This document shows, piece by piece, positions 1 through 8,890 of a DNA stretch of 10,596 nt. Every line of letters starts with the position of its first letter. Positions within the stretch are counted from its first letter, which is position 1. The notes below the pieces were generated by a model. That model was given only the letters and a program-made list of their open reading frames with translations. It searched no databases and had not been told where the DNA came from. The DNA is taken from positions 1 through 10,596 of the forward strand of contig CAMDHL010000051.1 in assembly GCA_945898105.1 (NCBI GenBank), read 5' to 3'. Made by a program: the position numbers and the translations under genes. The stretch is from Comamonas sp. lk. GTDB taxonomy: Bacteria; Pseudomonadota; Gammaproteobacteria; Burkholderiales; Burkholderiaceae_C.

Positions 1-1301
1 CCGAATTCCCGGCCGGTGATGTACAGCTCAAAGCGTTCGGTCACTTCGGGGTGGGTATCACTGGCCCGGGCCAGCGGTGAAATCTCGACCGGGTGCTCGC
101 AGATAAAGGTGGGTTGCCAGAGTTGGTCCTCGACATGCTCCTCAAAATACATCACTTGCAAGCTTGCCAGACTACGTTTAGACAACTGGTTTTTGACATC
201 GCTAAGACCCGCCTCACGCAAGGCTGCGCGTAGCCAATCGGCATCGTTCACGTTCGCGCCAGCATCGGTGTATTTTTCAATCGCCTCCAATATCGTCAAA
301 CGCTCAAATGGCGCAGCCAAATCCACCGGCTTGCCGCCATAACTGAGATCAAGTGAACCTACCGCTTTGCGTGCTGCATCGCGCACCAGGTCCTCGGTGA
401 ATGCCATCAGGTCGCGGTAATTCCAATAGGCCGCATAGAACTCAATCATGGTGAATTCAGGGTTGTGACGTACCGAAATGCCTTCGTTGCGAAAGTTGCG
501 GTTGATTTCAAACACGCGGTCAAAGCCACCGACGATCAAGCGCTTGAGATAGAGTTCGGGCGCAATACGCAAAAACATTTGCTGGTCCAGCGCGTTGTGG
601 TGGGTGGTAAAAGGTTTGGCGTTGGCCCCACCAGGGATGGGGTGCAGCATGGGCGTTTCTACTTCGAGAAATCCATGTTGCACCATGAAAGCACGGATGC
701 TGCTGACTGCAGTGCTGCGCGCTACAAAGCGCTTACGGGCTGCTTCGTCGGTCATCAGGTCAATATAGCGCTGACGGTATTTCACTTCCTGGTCATGGAT
801 GCCATGGAATTTATCCGGCATAGGACGCAGGCTTTTGGTTAACAGTCGTACCTCGCTGGCATGCACCGACAGTTCTCCGGTTTTGGTTTTAAAGAGGCGT
901 CCGCTGGCGGCCACAATATCGCCTAGATCCCAGTGTTTGAAATCCTCGTATATCTCAGCCCCGACCTCTTCCCCCTTTACGTAGACCTGAAGCCGGCCGT
1001 TACTGGGGCCAAAGGAGGCGTCTTGCAGGGTACAAAAACTGGCTTTACCCATCACGCGCTTGAGCATCATGCGCCCTGCGACTTTGACTTCTACCTGCAG
1101 GCTTTGTAGTTCTTCGGCGCTTTTGTCGTCGTACAGCGCAAACACATTGGCCGCCACCTGGTCCGGCGCAAAGTCGTTAGGAAAAGCCGGACCCAGGCCT
1201 TGGGCCTGTCGCTCCCGCAGGATTTTCAGCTTTTCACGCCGCTCCAAAACAAGTTGGTTTTCGTCGATCGGGGCTGCGGGCGGCGTAGTGGCTTCTGACA
1301 T
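1..1301 (-). CDS. lysS: Lysine--tRNA ligase (class II LysRS), 3' end cut by window edge
   Basis: Charges tRNA-Lys with lysine in the cytoplasm using ATP. The minus-strand frame opens with ATG at 1301 ([17 protein letters not shown]) and stays open to base 1, giving 433 codons. The family is about 500 residues, so roughly 70-80 C-terminal residues, including class II motif 3, lie outside the window. Visible parts are an N-terminal helix with the OB-fold anticodon-binding domain (about residues 65-155, including [16 protein letters not shown]), class II motif 1 near residues 208-222 ([12 protein letters not shown]), and motif 2 near 269-289 ([20 protein letters not shown]). An ISPLA segment follows near the window edge. 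No clear Shine-Dalgarno precedes the ATG, but no other upstream start is better and the N-terminus matches the family. It is divergent from the YggT gene. The identification is secure; only the exact start is slightly open. Confidence 0.96.
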   Translation of the reverse strand, partial: MSEATTPPAAPIDENQLVLERREKLKILRERQAQGLGPAFPNDFAPDQVAANVFALYDDKSAEELQSLQVEVKVAGRMMLKRVMGKASFCTLQDASFGPSNGRLQVYVKGEEVGAEIYEDFKHWDLGDIVAASGRLFKTKTGELSVHASEVRLLTKSLRPMPDKFHGIHDQEVKYRQRYIDLMTDEAARKRFVARSTAVSSIRAFMVQHGFLEVETPMLHPIPGGANAKPFTTHHNALDQQMFLRIAPELYLKRLIVGGFDRVFEINRNFRNEGISVRHNPEFTMIEFYAAYWNYRDLMAFTEDLVRDAARKAVGSLDLSYGGKPVDLAAPFERLTILEAIEKYTDAGANVNDADWLRAALREAGLSDVKNQLSKRSLASLQVMYFEEHVEDQLWQPTFICEHPVEISPLARASDTHPEVTERFELYITGREF

Positions 1302-1437
1302 GGATGTGCGATAAAGAGAGAAAGATTGCGAGCCGGCTGGCGCTGTATTTCGGCTGCGGGGCGAAGCGGGGATTCTAAGAGCCTACCGCTGGCGATTATC
1401 ATCCCGCCTATTTCCTGGAAATGGCACGCTCCACGCG
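1302..1437. other. Divergent spacer between lysS and the yggT-like gene, with a 13-base dyad
   Basis: This 136-base spacer must hold the promoters for both divergent genes. The most regular element is ATTTCC-T-GGAAAT at 1410-1422, a perfect 6+6 dyad with one central base, placed 15 bases before the first possible YggT start. On the minus strand GATAAT (near 1393-1398) and TAGAAT (near 1373-1378) resemble -10 boxes, but neither has a convincing -35 at 16-18 bases. No promoter is assigned. Confidence 0.3.
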
Positions 1438-2019
1438 ATGCTTGTTTACATGCCTTACCAAATTGTTTCGATGGTTTTGGATCTTGTCGTCGGAGTGATC
1501 GGCGGGGCCTGTTTACTGCGTTTGTATATGCAGCAACAGCGCATTCCAATGTCGGCCCGGGCAGGAAATCCGATTGGCCCATTCTTGTTTGCCGTGAGCG
1601 ATTGGATTGTGCTTCCGCTGCGGCGTGTGTTACCAGGTTTGGCTTTTCTTGACCTGGCTAGTCTCCTAGCCGCTTATGCTTTGGAATTAGCGCAATTTTC
1701 GCTTTTATGGCTGATTCAGGGCATGCCCCACAGCTACGGCGCTGTTGCTGGCTTGGCGGGGGTGGGGCTGCTGCGTTTGGCAGTTTCGGGCATGACGGCC
1801 ATGGTGATTATCTATGCGCTGCTGTCATGGATCCAATCCGCATCACCGGTTTCCGACTTGCTTGATCGCTTGGTGGCGCCACTGCTGGCTCCGATCCGCC
1901 GTTACTTGCCCTTGGTAGGCGGTGTGGATCTATCCCCGTTAGCCTTGCTGCTGGCTTTGCAAATCATGGGCTTGCTCATCCATCCGCTGGATGGCGCGAT
2001 ATTAATGCTTTTGGCCTGA
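1438..2019 (+). CDS. YggT family integral membrane protein
   Basis: A small inner-membrane protein of 193 residues made of two YggT-type repeats. Hydrophobic segments are visible at about residues 8-30, 67-93, 102-132 and 168-193, with charged loops between them. The second repeat has the family's typical pattern of a helix ending in ALLSWIQ, then SPVSDLLDRLVAPLLAPIRRYLP, then a final hydrophobic stretch. YggT proteins are linked to osmotic or ion homeostasis and membrane organisation, but no biochemical function is settled. The first ATG is at 1438. A second in-frame ATG at 1450 (MPYQIVS) fits the usual family N-terminus at least as well, and neither has a good Shine-Dalgarno, so the start is uncertain by four codons. 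The gene is divergent from lysS and convergent with accD, with 24 bases between the stop codons. Confidence 0.88.
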   Translation: MLVYMPYQIVSMVLDLVVGVIGGACLLRLYMQQQRIPMSARAGNPIGPFLFAVSDWIVLPLRRVLPGLAFLDLASLLAAYALELAQFSLLWLIQGMPHSYGAVAGLAGVGLLRLAVSGMTAMVIIYALLSWIQSASPVSDLLDRLVAPLLAPIRRYLPLVGGVDLSPLALLLALQIMGLLIHPLDGAILMLLA

Positions 2020-2043
2020 CCCAGACACGGGTGTCCTACGCGT

Positions 2044-2916
2044 TTAAATCACTGCGTCCGTAGGATGACGTTGCAACATGGCGAGGGCTTCGGCCACGGT
2101 TTTGCGCATTTCACGGCGATCACAGATCAGGTCAATGGCGCCTTTGGTTTGCAAAAACTCGGAGCGCTGAAAGCCCTCGGGCAGGGTTACCCGCACCGTA
2201 GACTCGATCACGCGCGGACCGGCAAAGCCGATCAGGGCCTTCGGTTCAGCGATGACGATGTCGCCTAAAAAAGCAAAGCCGGCGCTGACACCGCCCATGG
2301 TTGGGTCGGTCAACACACTGATATAGGGCAAGCCTTTTTTAGCCAGGCGGGTGAGCGAGGCATTGGTTTTGGCCATTTGCATTAGGCTCAGCAATCCCTC
2401 TTGCATCCGGGCACCGCCGGTGGCGGTAAAGCACAAAAAGGCGGATTTTTGTTCCATGGCCGCCTCTACACCGCGCACAAAGCGTTCGCCTACCACCGAG
2501 CCCATGCTGCCGCCCATGAATTCAAATTCGAAACAGGCAGCCACCACGCCAATTCCATGCACCGAGCCGCCGATGACGACCAACGCATCCGTCTCGTTGG
2601 TATTTTCCAGAGCCTCTTTCAGGCGCTCCGGGTATTTGCGGCTGTCTTTGAATTTGAGTGCGTCCACCGGCAGCACTTCCTGGCCGATCTCAAACCGGCC
2701 TTCGTTATCCAAAAATGCATCCAGCCGGGCCCTCGCACCAATGCGGTGATGATGGCTGCAGGTTGGGCAGACGCTGAGGTTTTGCTCCAAATCCGACTTG
2801 TACAACACGGTCTCACAGCCCGGGCATTTGACCCACAGGCCTTCGGGCACCGTGCGGCGGTCCGCTGGGTCGGTTTGCTCAATCTTGGCCGGTAGCAGTT
2901 TTTCAAGCCAACTCAT
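2044..2916 (-). CDS. accD: Acetyl-CoA carboxylase carboxyltransferase subunit beta
   Basis: The beta half of the AccA2-AccD2 carboxyltransferase, which moves CO2 from carboxybiotin to acetyl-CoA to make malonyl-CoA, the first committed step of fatty-acid synthesis in the cytoplasm. The 290-residue product has normal family length. An N-terminal four-cysteine zinc ribbon is intact (Cys31, Cys34, Cys50, Cys53, in CPGC and CPTC pairs). The crotonase-like carboxyltransferase core follows, with [18 protein letters not shown], the oxyanion-type stretch [11 protein letters not shown], and the late segment [17 protein letters not shown] seven bases before the ATG supports the start at 2916. It lies 39 bases after trpA on the same strand and probably shares its transcript, the common trpA-accD arrangement of proteobacteria. 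folC, which often follows accD, is absent here; the YggT gene converges instead. Confidence 0.97.
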   Translation of the reverse strand: MSWLEKLLPAKIEQTDPADRRTVPEGLWVKCPGCETVLYKSDLEQNLSVCPTCSHHHRIGARARLDAFLDNEGRFEIGQEVLPVDALKFKDSRKYPERLKEALENTNETDALVVIGGSVHGIGVVAACFEFEFMGGSMGSVVGERFVRGVEAAMEQKSAFLCFTATGGARMQEGLLSLMQMAKTNASLTRLAKKGLPYISVLTDPTMGGVSAGFAFLGDIVIAEPKALIGFAGPRVIESTVRVTLPEGFQRSEFLQTKGAIDLICDRREMRKTVAEALAMLQRHPTDAVI

Positions 2917-2955
2917 AGTCTTACTCCGTATTTCGTATGCCTGAGGCTTGCGGGT

Positions 2956-3789
2956 TCAAAGCCGGGCTGGGGCATCCATTGCGTTGCGCACTTCGGTCAG
3001 AAACGCCTGAGCGATGGGCGCCACAGTATCGCGGGTTGCATTTTCAATCAATTGGATCATTTTGCTGCCGATCACTACCGCATCTGCCACTTTGGCAAGC
3101 GTGGCAGCAGTAGCGCCGTCGCGTATGCCAAAACCCACGCCCACAGGAATCTGGATATGGCGCCGTATGCGCGGCAACATAGCGCCTACGGCATCAGTAT
3201 CGAGGGTGCCCGCGCCGGTCACGCCCTTGAGCGAGACGTAATAGACATAACCGCTGGCAACCGCCGCCACCTGGGCCATGCGCTCGTCGGTGCTGGTCGG
3301 TGCCAGCAAAAAGATCAAATCCATATTGCGGGCCCGCAGCTGACCAGCAAAGTCGACGCATTCCTCCGGCGGGTAGTCCACCACCAGCACCCCGTCCACG
3401 CCAGCCTGCGCGGCATCGTCGACAAAAGGACTGTCCACGCCAGGCTTGGCATGCCGCTGGTCGTAGCGTTCTATCGGGTTGGCATAGCCCATCAGCACCA
3501 CCGGGGTGTTGCTGTCGGCCAGCCGGAATTGGCGCACCATTTCAAGTACCTGCACCATTCCAATGCCCATGGAGAGGGCCTTGTCGCCCGAGCGCTGGAT
3601 AACCGGGCCGTCGGCGCTGGGGTCAGAAAAAGGAACGCCCAGCTCAATGATGTCGGCGCCGGCTGTGACCATGGCATGCATCAGCTCCGGCGTAACATCG
3701 GCATAGGGGAAACCTGCGGTGACGAAGGGAATCAAGGCTTTGCGGCCTTGGGCTTCCAGCGCGATAAACGTACTTTGGATGCGGCTCAT
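2956..3789 (-). CDS. trpA: Tryptophan synthase alpha subunit
   Basis: Cleaves indole-3-glycerol phosphate to indole and glyceraldehyde-3-phosphate; indole is channelled to TrpB in the cytoplasmic alpha2-beta2 complex. The product is 277 residues, a TIM-barrel of normal length. Both catalytic acids are in canonical places: Glu49 in [13 protein letters not shown] and Asp60 in [10 protein letters not shown]. The phosphate-binding end of the barrel is visible as GVGFGIRDG and [10 protein letters not shown], and the loop [10 protein letters not shown] is conserved. The ATG at 3789 overlaps the trpB stop in an ATGA (3786-3789), and a GGGAG sequence seven bases upstream, inside trpB, acts as ribosome binding site. 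This arrangement suggests coupled translation and 1:1 production with TrpB. Confidence 0.98.
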   Translation of the reverse strand: MSRIQSTFIALEAQGRKALIPFVTAGFPYADVTPELMHAMVTAGADIIELGVPFSDPSADGPVIQRSGDKALSMGIGMVQVLEMVRQFRLADSNTPVVLMGYANPIERYDQRHAKPGVDSPFVDDAAQAGVDGVLVVDYPPEECVDFAGQLRARNMDLIFLLAPTSTDERMAQVAAVASGYVYYVSLKGVTGAGTLDTDAVGAMLPRIRRHIQIPVGVGFGIRDGATAATLAKVADAVVIGSKMIQLIENATRDTVAPIAQAFLTEVRNAMDAPARL

Positions 3790-5087
3790 GCTTTGGCTCC
3801 CAAGCCGTGCAGAGTGACAGGATGCTCGATACCGCCTTTGACGCTCTGCCCTTGGCAGCTGGGGCGGCAGAAAAAGTCGCCATTGCTTAGATCCGCCACG
3901 GTACCAATGTCTTTGTCGCCCCGGCCTGATAGGTTCACCAGTATCGACTGGTCGGGCCGCATAGTCTTGGCTAACTGCATGGCATAGGACACCGCATGGC
4001 TGGATTCAAGCGCCGGGATGATGCCTTCGGTGCGGCAAAGGTAGTGAAAGGCCTCCAGCGCCTGCTTGTCTGTAATGCCCACGTATTGGGCTCGGCCGAT
4101 GTCGCTTAGGAAGGCGTGCTCCGGGCCTACGCCCGGATAATCCAAACCGGCGCTGATGCTATGGGTTTCGGTGACTTGGCCATTGTCGTCTTGCAAGACG
4201 TAGGTCCGGTTGCCGTGCAATACGCCGGCGCTGCCGCGTTGGATCGAGGCCGAATGTTTGCCGCTGTCCAGCCCTTCACCCGCCGCTTCCACCCCGATAA
4301 GCTGCGTGTTTTCAAACGGAATGTAGGGATAGAAAATACCCATGGCGTTGCTGCCGCCGCCCACACAAGCGATCACTGCGTCTGGCTGGGTGTTGGCAGC
4401 ATGTTGTGCTGCCAGCATTTCGGGCATTTGGGCAATGCATTCGGTGCCAATGATGCTTTGGAAATCGCGCACCATCATGGGGTAAGGGTGAGGACCCGCA
4501 ACAGTGCCGATGATGTAAAAAGTGTTGTCCACATTCGCGACCCAGTCACGCATAGCTTCGTTAAGCGCGTCTTTCAGGGTTCGGCTGCCGGACTCGACCG
4601 GCACGACAGTGGCGCCCAGCAGCTTCATGCGGTAGACGTTGGGGCTTTGCCGCTTCACGTCTTCGCTACCCATATAGACCACGCATTCCAGGCCATAGCG
4701 CGCGCAAATAGTGGCGGTGGCAACTCCATGTTGACCTGCGCCGGTCTCCGCAATGATGCGCGGCTTACCCATGCGTTTGGCAAGCATGGCCTGACCGATG
4801 GTGTTATTGATTTTGTGCGCGCCGGTGTGGTTCAGGTCCTCGCGTTTGAGGTAGATCTGCGCACCACCCATTTCGCGACTCATGCGGGCCGCATGGTAAA
4901 TCGGAGAGGGTCGTCCTACAAAATGGGCTAATTCGGACTTGAACTCGGCCACAAATTGCGGGTCGTGTTGGTAGCGCGCGTAGGCGGCTTTGAGTTCGTT
5001 AATGGCGTGCGTCAGTGTCTCAGAGACAAAGCTTCCGCCATATTTGCCGAAATGGCCACGGACATCGGGTTGTTGATAGTCAAGCAT
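3786..5087 (-). CDS. trpB: Tryptophan synthase beta subunit
   Basis: PLP-dependent enzyme that joins indole and L-serine to give tryptophan. Counting from the ATG at 5087 (433 residues), the Schiff-base lysine is Lys92 in [11 protein letters not shown], the catalytic glutamate is in AETGAGQHG (about 114-121), the PLP-phosphate loop is VGGGSNAMG (about 242-250), and the C-terminal cofactor motif is SGRGDKD. An in-frame TTG at 5093 would add two residues and overlap the trpF stop (TTGA, 5090-5093). ATG is preferred because the protein then begins MLDYQQPD, a common family start, but AGGA near 5099-5102 could serve either codon. After GRGDKD the protein runs about 40 residues, against about 14 in E. 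coli, giving a tail with CRPSC and a QGQSVKGG segment. The tail does not affect known catalytic residues. Confidence 0.97.
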   Translation of the reverse strand: MLDYQQPDVRGHFGKYGGSFVSETLTHAINELKAAYARYQHDPQFVAEFKSELAHFVGRPSPIYHAARMSREMGGAQIYLKREDLNHTGAHKINNTIGQAMLAKRMGKPRIIAETGAGQHGVATATICARYGLECVVYMGSEDVKRQSPNVYRMKLLGATVVPVESGSRTLKDALNEAMRDWVANVDNTFYIIGTVAGPHPYPMMVRDFQSIIGTECIAQMPEMLAAQHAANTQPDAVIACVGGGSNAMGIFYPYIPFENTQLIGVEAAGEGLDSGKHSASIQRGSAGVLHGNRTYVLQDDNGQVTETHSISAGLDYPGVGPEHAFLSDIGRAQYVGITDKQALEAFHYLCRTEGIIPALESSHAVSYAMQLAKTMRPDQSILVNLSGRGDKDIGTVADLSNGDFFCRPSCQGQSVKGGIEHPVTLHGLGAKA

Positions 5088-5089
5088 GC

Positions 5090-5809
5090 TCAATTGAATC
5101 CTGCAAGGCGTTGGTCGGCGACACGAACGGCGGCGACGAACTGATTGATTTTTTCGGAGTCCTTGATGCCCTTGAGGGTTCCGCCCTCTGGCGCATCGAC
5201 TTCCACTGCGGAACTAACGTCTACGGCCAGCGATTTACAGCGCGGGCGTAGCAGGGCGATGCCGTCGCCCACGTTTGCAGCATTGAGTCCACCACTCAAG
5301 ACGAGGTGAGCGTTGACGCTTGGAGGAAGGAGTGACCAATTGAATGCCTTACCGCCTCCGCCGAATCCCTCGACATGGGCGTCGAGCAGGATGGCTTGGG
5401 CTTGGGAATAATCTAAAGCATATTTTACGAGGTCAAAGTCTGCCCCCGCCGCGCCAGTGGGAATGCGCGCCGCGCGCAAATAAGGGCGATTGACAGCCCC
5501 GGACAGAGCGGCGCAGGTTTGGGGGCTTTCGTCGCCATGGAGTTGAAGCAGCGCCGTGGGCAGCAGGGCGCAGGCCGCGGCGACTTCGTCTGGCTCAGGA
5601 TTGACAAACAGCAGCACCGGCGTAATGAATGGCGGCATCAACTGCGCCAGTTGGGCGGCTCGTTCAACGCCGACGGCGCGCGGGCTTTTGGCGTAGAGCA
5701 CAAAGCCAATGGCATCGACGCCTGCGGCCACTGCGGCCAGCACATCTTGCTCGCGCGTCAGGCCGCAAACCTTGATCCGGGTGCGCTGGGCGGTTGGCTG
5801 GGTACTCAT
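5090..5809 (-). CDS. trpF: Phosphoribosylanthranilate isomerase
   Basis: Catalyses the Amadori rearrangement of N-(5'-phosphoribosyl)anthranilate to CdRP, the step before indole-3-glycerol phosphate synthase in tryptophan synthesis. From the ATG at 5809 the protein has 239 residues. The catalytic cysteine is Cys15 in [10 protein letters not shown] and the catalytic aspartate is Asp143 in [18 protein letters not shown]. The phosphate-binding segments are [10 protein letters not shown] (171-180) and VDVSSAVE (197-203). ATG overlaps the truA stop as ATGA (5806-5809). An in-frame TTG at 5818 would add three residues but is less likely. Two mild oddities: VDVSSAVE has Ala where most family members have Gly, and about seven extra residues (around DAPEGGT) precede the usual GIKD. 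trpC is not next to it. Confidence 0.96.
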   Translation of the reverse strand: MSTQPTAQRTRIKVCGLTREQDVLAAVAAGVDAIGFVLYAKSPRAVGVERAAQLAQLMPPFITPVLLFVNPEPDEVAAACALLPTALLQLHGDESPQTCAALSGAVNRPYLRAARIPTGAAGADFDLVKYALDYSQAQAILLDAHVEGFGGGGKAFNWSLLPPSVNAHLVLSGGLNAANVGDGIALLRPRCKSLAVDVSSAVEVDAPEGGTLKGIKDSEKINQFVAAVRVADQRLAGFN

Positions 5810-6588
5810 GGAAGCCAATCATACGCAGGCGTGCGCTCGGGCATGCCGAAGTGGTCTGCGTAGCGTGGCCCTAGAAAATACAAACCAGCCGGAGAAAATG
5901 TGGGGGCGGCCTGTTTGCGGTCGCGCGCCTGCAATACGGCATCCATCCATTCGGGTGCTTCAATGCCCTGTCCAACGCGCACCAAAGACCCCATGATGTT
6001 GCGGATCATGTGGTGCAAAAAAGCGCTGGCCTCGAAGTCAAAGCGCCAATAGGCGCCGCGTTGGACCATGTCGATGCGCAGCAGATTTTTAACCGGCGAG
6101 AGCGCCTGGCATTCGGAGGCGCGAAACGAACTGAAATCGTGTTCGCCCAGCAGGTAATTGGCGGCTTGGCGCATGGCAACGCCATCTAATTGGCGAAAAC
6201 TCCAGCCCACGCGGCCTGCTTCCAAAGTTGGTCGCACTTCCGACTGGCGCAGCACATAGGCATATCGCCGGCTTTGCGCACTGGCTCGGCAGTGAAACTC
6301 AGGCGGCGCGGGAAGGGCCCATTCGACTGCGATGTCGCTGGGCAGCTTGCTGTTTGTGCCGCGCACCCAGGCGTGGTTGCTACGCTCGACCGGGCTTTCA
6401 AAGTGCACCACCTGCATCAGGGCATGTACGCCTGCGTCGGTGCGTCCAGCGCACAAAGTGGAAATACGTGTGCCGGTAAAGGATGCCAGCGCAGCTTCCA
6501 GCCTATCCTGGACGGTGCGCCCGGAGGACTGGCTTTGCCAGCCTTGGTAATCCAGTCCGCTGTAGCTGAGCCCCAAAACCATCCGCAT
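5806..6588 (-). CDS. truA: tRNA pseudouridine(38-40) synthase TruA
   Basis: Converts uridines 38, 39 and 40 in the anticodon stem-loop of many tRNAs to pseudouridine. The product is 260 residues, normal for bacterial TruA. The nucleophile is Asp51 in LCAGRTDAGVHALMQVVHF, the family signature. Other conserved pieces are the N-terminal YSGLDYQGWQSQ, the middle RRYAYVLRQ and the C-terminal FLHHMIRNIMGSLVRVGQG. The ATG at 6588 is used; an alternative ATG lies two codons on (6582) and neither has a clear Shine-Dalgarno. The gene begins 34 bases after fimV and overlaps trpF by four bases, so it is probably cotranscribed with the trp genes. A fimV-truA-trpF order is widespread in beta- and gammaproteobacteria. 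Confidence 0.97.
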   Translation of the reverse strand: MRMVLGLSYSGLDYQGWQSQSSGRTVQDRLEAALASFTGTRISTLCAGRTDAGVHALMQVVHFESPVERSNHAWVRGTNSKLPSDIAVEWALPAPPEFHCRASAQSRRYAYVLRQSEVRPTLEAGRVGWSFRQLDGVAMRQAANYLLGEHDFSSFRASECQALSPVKNLLRIDMVQRGAYWRFDFEASAFLHHMIRNIMGSLVRVGQGIEAPEWMDAVLQARDRKQAAPTFSPAGLYFLGPRYADHFGMPERTPAYDWLP

Positions 6589-6622
6589 GGTCAGTTGCAG
6601 GCGTGGAGCAAGCTCCGCCCGA

Positions 6623-8890
6623 TCACTTGAGCTTGGCCATCAAGGCCTGCGCCTTATTGCGAAGGTCTTCTGAACCATTCGCCATGACGTCATCCAGCAT
6701 TCTGCGTGCTCCTTGGAATTCACCGATGTCGATAAATTGTTTTGCCAATTCCATACTGGTTTCCAACTGCTCTGAATAGGTGGTTGTAAGAGGAAACTGT
6801 GGTGAAGAAAGGTCTAATGTTAAGGGTCCGGATTCAAACGACCCTTGGTTTCTATCTCTAGCCATCTCATCCGCTTGGTCTGCCTGCATATTATGGGCAA
6901 AGGATAGCATGGGGTCCAGTGGTGAAGACTCGTCGTGCGATGGCGCTCCCGACAGCGGAGGTAAATCCAAACTCGCTAATCTAGAGCCTTTTGGATGCAA
7001 TTGAATTAAAGAATCATCCAATGTCATGTCGGCAGTTGCATTCGGTGCGTGACTTGCCTCCAATCCATCGCTCCGATAACGAGAGTTGCTAGGATCTATT
7101 GCAATGCCCCATTCTCTTATTTGCTGCCACTGCGAACTTTGGATCCCGGAAATGGCAGCGACCTCGTTGGCGAAGACCTCAAAATTCGTTCTGTCTCCAC
7201 GCTTCACATAAATTTCCGCCAATTTCAGATGGATTGCTATCCGCTTGGGGTCATGCTTTAAGCCCTCTCGCAAAATTTCTTCGGCTGGCTCGTCTTTACC
7301 GTAGGCGAGGTAAACATCTGCTTCCGCTACTGGGTCTAACTCTGTTACGAGCGCCGAATTTTCCGGCACTACTCTGGTGGCTCCAAAGTTGGTATCGATT
7401 TGATAGCCGCCATTTGGGTTATCGTTCATGTCGCTCACTGTGGCCCATGATTCGGTCGATAGATTGCCAGCGAACTCAGGGCTTGGAGTTATTTTTGGCT
7501 TACGTTTTTTGAGCCATGCCAGCGTTCCTAGTCCCAAACCTAATGCGCTGAGTGTTGCCAATAGCTCCACCAAATTTTGGCCGATGAGTTCTTGCAACAT
7601 TTCAATAGTTCCAGGACTTGTCGATGGCTGGGCAGCGGGTAGCAAATGCGGAACGACGACGACTCCCGAGTCCGATCGAGATGCTGGAGAGGCGGGCGGA
7701 GGGGGAGAGTTTTGTACTTGAATGCTGTCGCCTCCTAGGCTGGCCTCTCTCGGTAAAACTATCTCCGTCGCCTTGGCTAAATCTGCCAACTCCTGGATAT
7801 TCTTTGTCAACTCCTGTGCGCGCGCCTCTTCACTTTCTTTGGTTTTCTGTCGGGCGATTTGCTCGAGTTTGTCATTTTCAGATCGCTGTGCCGGAGTTTT
7901 TTTGCTAAGCTTTAATGCGTCGCCCGGTTGTCCTTGCCCCTTGGTCTCTAATGCGCTGTTGCTTTCCTGACTTATGGCTGGCTCTAACTCATTACCCTTT
8001 GCCTTGAAAATTTGCTTCTTGCCAGCCCGCTTCTTAGCATTCACTAAGCCATATTGGGCAGTAAGTGCTTGGGCTGCTTCATTTTGGTCAATCCGGTTGA
8101 CAGATTCTGGTGCCGGAATCTTGATACTTGATCCAGCTCGTAATACGTTGACATTGTTTTCTGGAAAAGCTTGTGGATTGGTCCGTAGCAGAGCGACCAG
8201 CATTTGCTCCATGCTGCTGCCTTCGGGCTTAAAGCGAATGGCTAACTTCGCGGCGGTATCGCCCAGGCGAACCACCACGTTGCTTTCATTTCTTTGTAAG
8301 CCGCTTTCGTCGGAGGATGGATTTACCAGCTTCAACGCCGGCGCATTCATCGCATCGGTAGGTGTAATCGGATTCGATTCGAATGGGGACGTAATTACCG
8401 CCTGCGCCGTGACATTTTGGTTTTCAGGCAGGTCAGCTGCAATAGACGCAACCTCGCTGGACTTGGCGGGGTCGAGCAGTAAACGATAGGGGCGAATCAA
8501 TTTAGCCGCGTTGGTTGAAACTTCCAACACCAGGTCCACGGCAGGCTCGTTCAGTGGCCGCCTAGTACGCAGCCTGATATAGCGTGTCCCATCGGCCCGT
8601 ACAAGAACTTCTACTTGGGTATCGCCTAAAGAGGCGTTGTACTCCATCCCCATACCAAGGTAGGCGCCAGGGCCAGCCATGGCAGCTTTTAGGGATGCTG
8701 CTTCCTGGAGTGTGAGGTTAAGAACGTCAATTTCCGCAATCAAATTTTGTCCGAGAAACGATTGCAGGCTGATCGGCGCCAAGGCGACTGCTCCGGCAAG
8801 CCCTGGGAAAAGTGCACCTACAAGGTAAATCGACGCTAACGATGAATGGTATCGCTTATAAGTACATTCCCAACCCATGATTACCCCCAT
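6623..8890 (-). CDS. fimV: FimV/HubP-family polar landmark and pilus assembly protein
   Basis: An inner-membrane protein with a periplasmic N-terminal and a cytoplasmic C-terminal part. FimV/HubP proteins organise cell poles, type IV pilus assembly and twitching. Domain order in the 755-residue product: signal or first membrane segment about 18-36; FimV N-terminal domain about 38-140 (LAPISLQSFLGQNLIAEI); LysM-like peptidoglycan-binding region about 204-259 (NVVVRLGDTAAKLA to GSSIKIP); charged, probably coiled-coil stretch about 325-375; proline run near 396-400; membrane helix about 441-461 followed by KKRKPK; TPR-like region about 510-580 (EADVYLAYGKDEPAEEIL); and the conserved FimV C-terminal domain in the last 45 residues (ELAKQFIDIGEFQGARRMLDDV). 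It is somewhat shorter than the roughly 900 residues of Pseudomonas FimV. ATG at 8878 (fifth codon) has GGGGG five bases upstream and may be the true start. The gene is visibly less GC-rich than its neighbours. Confidence 0.92.
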   Translation of the reverse strand: MGVIMGWECTYKRYHSSLASIYLVGALFPGLAGAVALAPISLQSFLGQNLIAEIDVLNLTLQEAASLKAAMAGPGAYLGMGMEYNASLGDTQVEVLVRADGTRYIRLRTRRPLNEPAVDLVLEVSTNAAKLIRPYRLLLDPAKSSEVASIAADLPENQNVTAQAVITSPFESNPITPTDAMNAPALKLVNPSSDESGLQRNESNVVVRLGDTAAKLAIRFKPEGSSMEQMLVALLRTNPQAFPENNVNVLRAGSSIKIPAPESVNRIDQNEAAQALTAQYGLVNAKKRAGKKQIFKAKGNELEPAISQESNSALETKGQGQPGDALKLSKKTPAQRSENDKLEQIARQKTKESEEARAQELTKNIQELADLAKATEIVLPREASLGGDSIQVQNSPPPPASPASRSDSGVVVVPHLLPAAQPSTSPGTIEMLQELIGQNLVELLATLSALGLGLGTLAWLKKRKPKITPSPEFAGNLSTESWATVSDMNDNPNGGYQIDTNFGATRVVPENSALVTELDPVAEADVYLAYGKDEPAEEILREGLKHDPKRIAIHLKLAEIYVKRGDRTNFEVFANEVAAISGIQSSQWQQIREWGIAIDPSNSRYRSDGLEASHAPNATADMTLDDSLIQLHPKGSRLASLDLPPLSGAPSHDESSPLDPMLSFAHNMQADQADEMARDRNQGSFESGPLTLDLSSPQFPLTTTYSEQLETSMELAKQFIDIGEFQGARRMLDDVMANGSEDLRNKAQALMAKLK

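Noticed and set aside
1226..1582. 118-codon minus-strand frame across the lysS start, the spacer and the 5' end of the YggT gene
   Set aside because: It overlaps two well-supported genes and its Arg/Pro-rich sequence has no family resemblance.
2024..2035. GACAC-GG-GTGTC inverted repeat between the convergent yggT and accD stops, as a bidirectional terminator
   Set aside because: The effective stem is only four base pairs around a four-base loop, and there is no T-run on either side.
2401..2895. 164-codon plus-strand open frame opposite accD
   Set aside because: It is entirely within accD on the other strand and has shadow-like composition.
3052..3987. 311-codon plus-strand open frame opposite trpA and the end of trpB
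   Set aside because: It lies antisense to two certain genes, is His/Arg/Gly-rich with no recognisable domain, and follows from GC-rich codon bias on the opposite strand.
4116..4931. 271-codon plus-strand open frame opposite trpB
   Set aside because: It is a complementary-strand shadow of trpB with no domain signature and no ribosome binding site.
6605..6616. GGAGC-AA-GCTCC inverted repeat between fimV and truA
   Set aside because: The loop is too short, the stem is about four pairs, and there is no T-run; not a convincing terminator.
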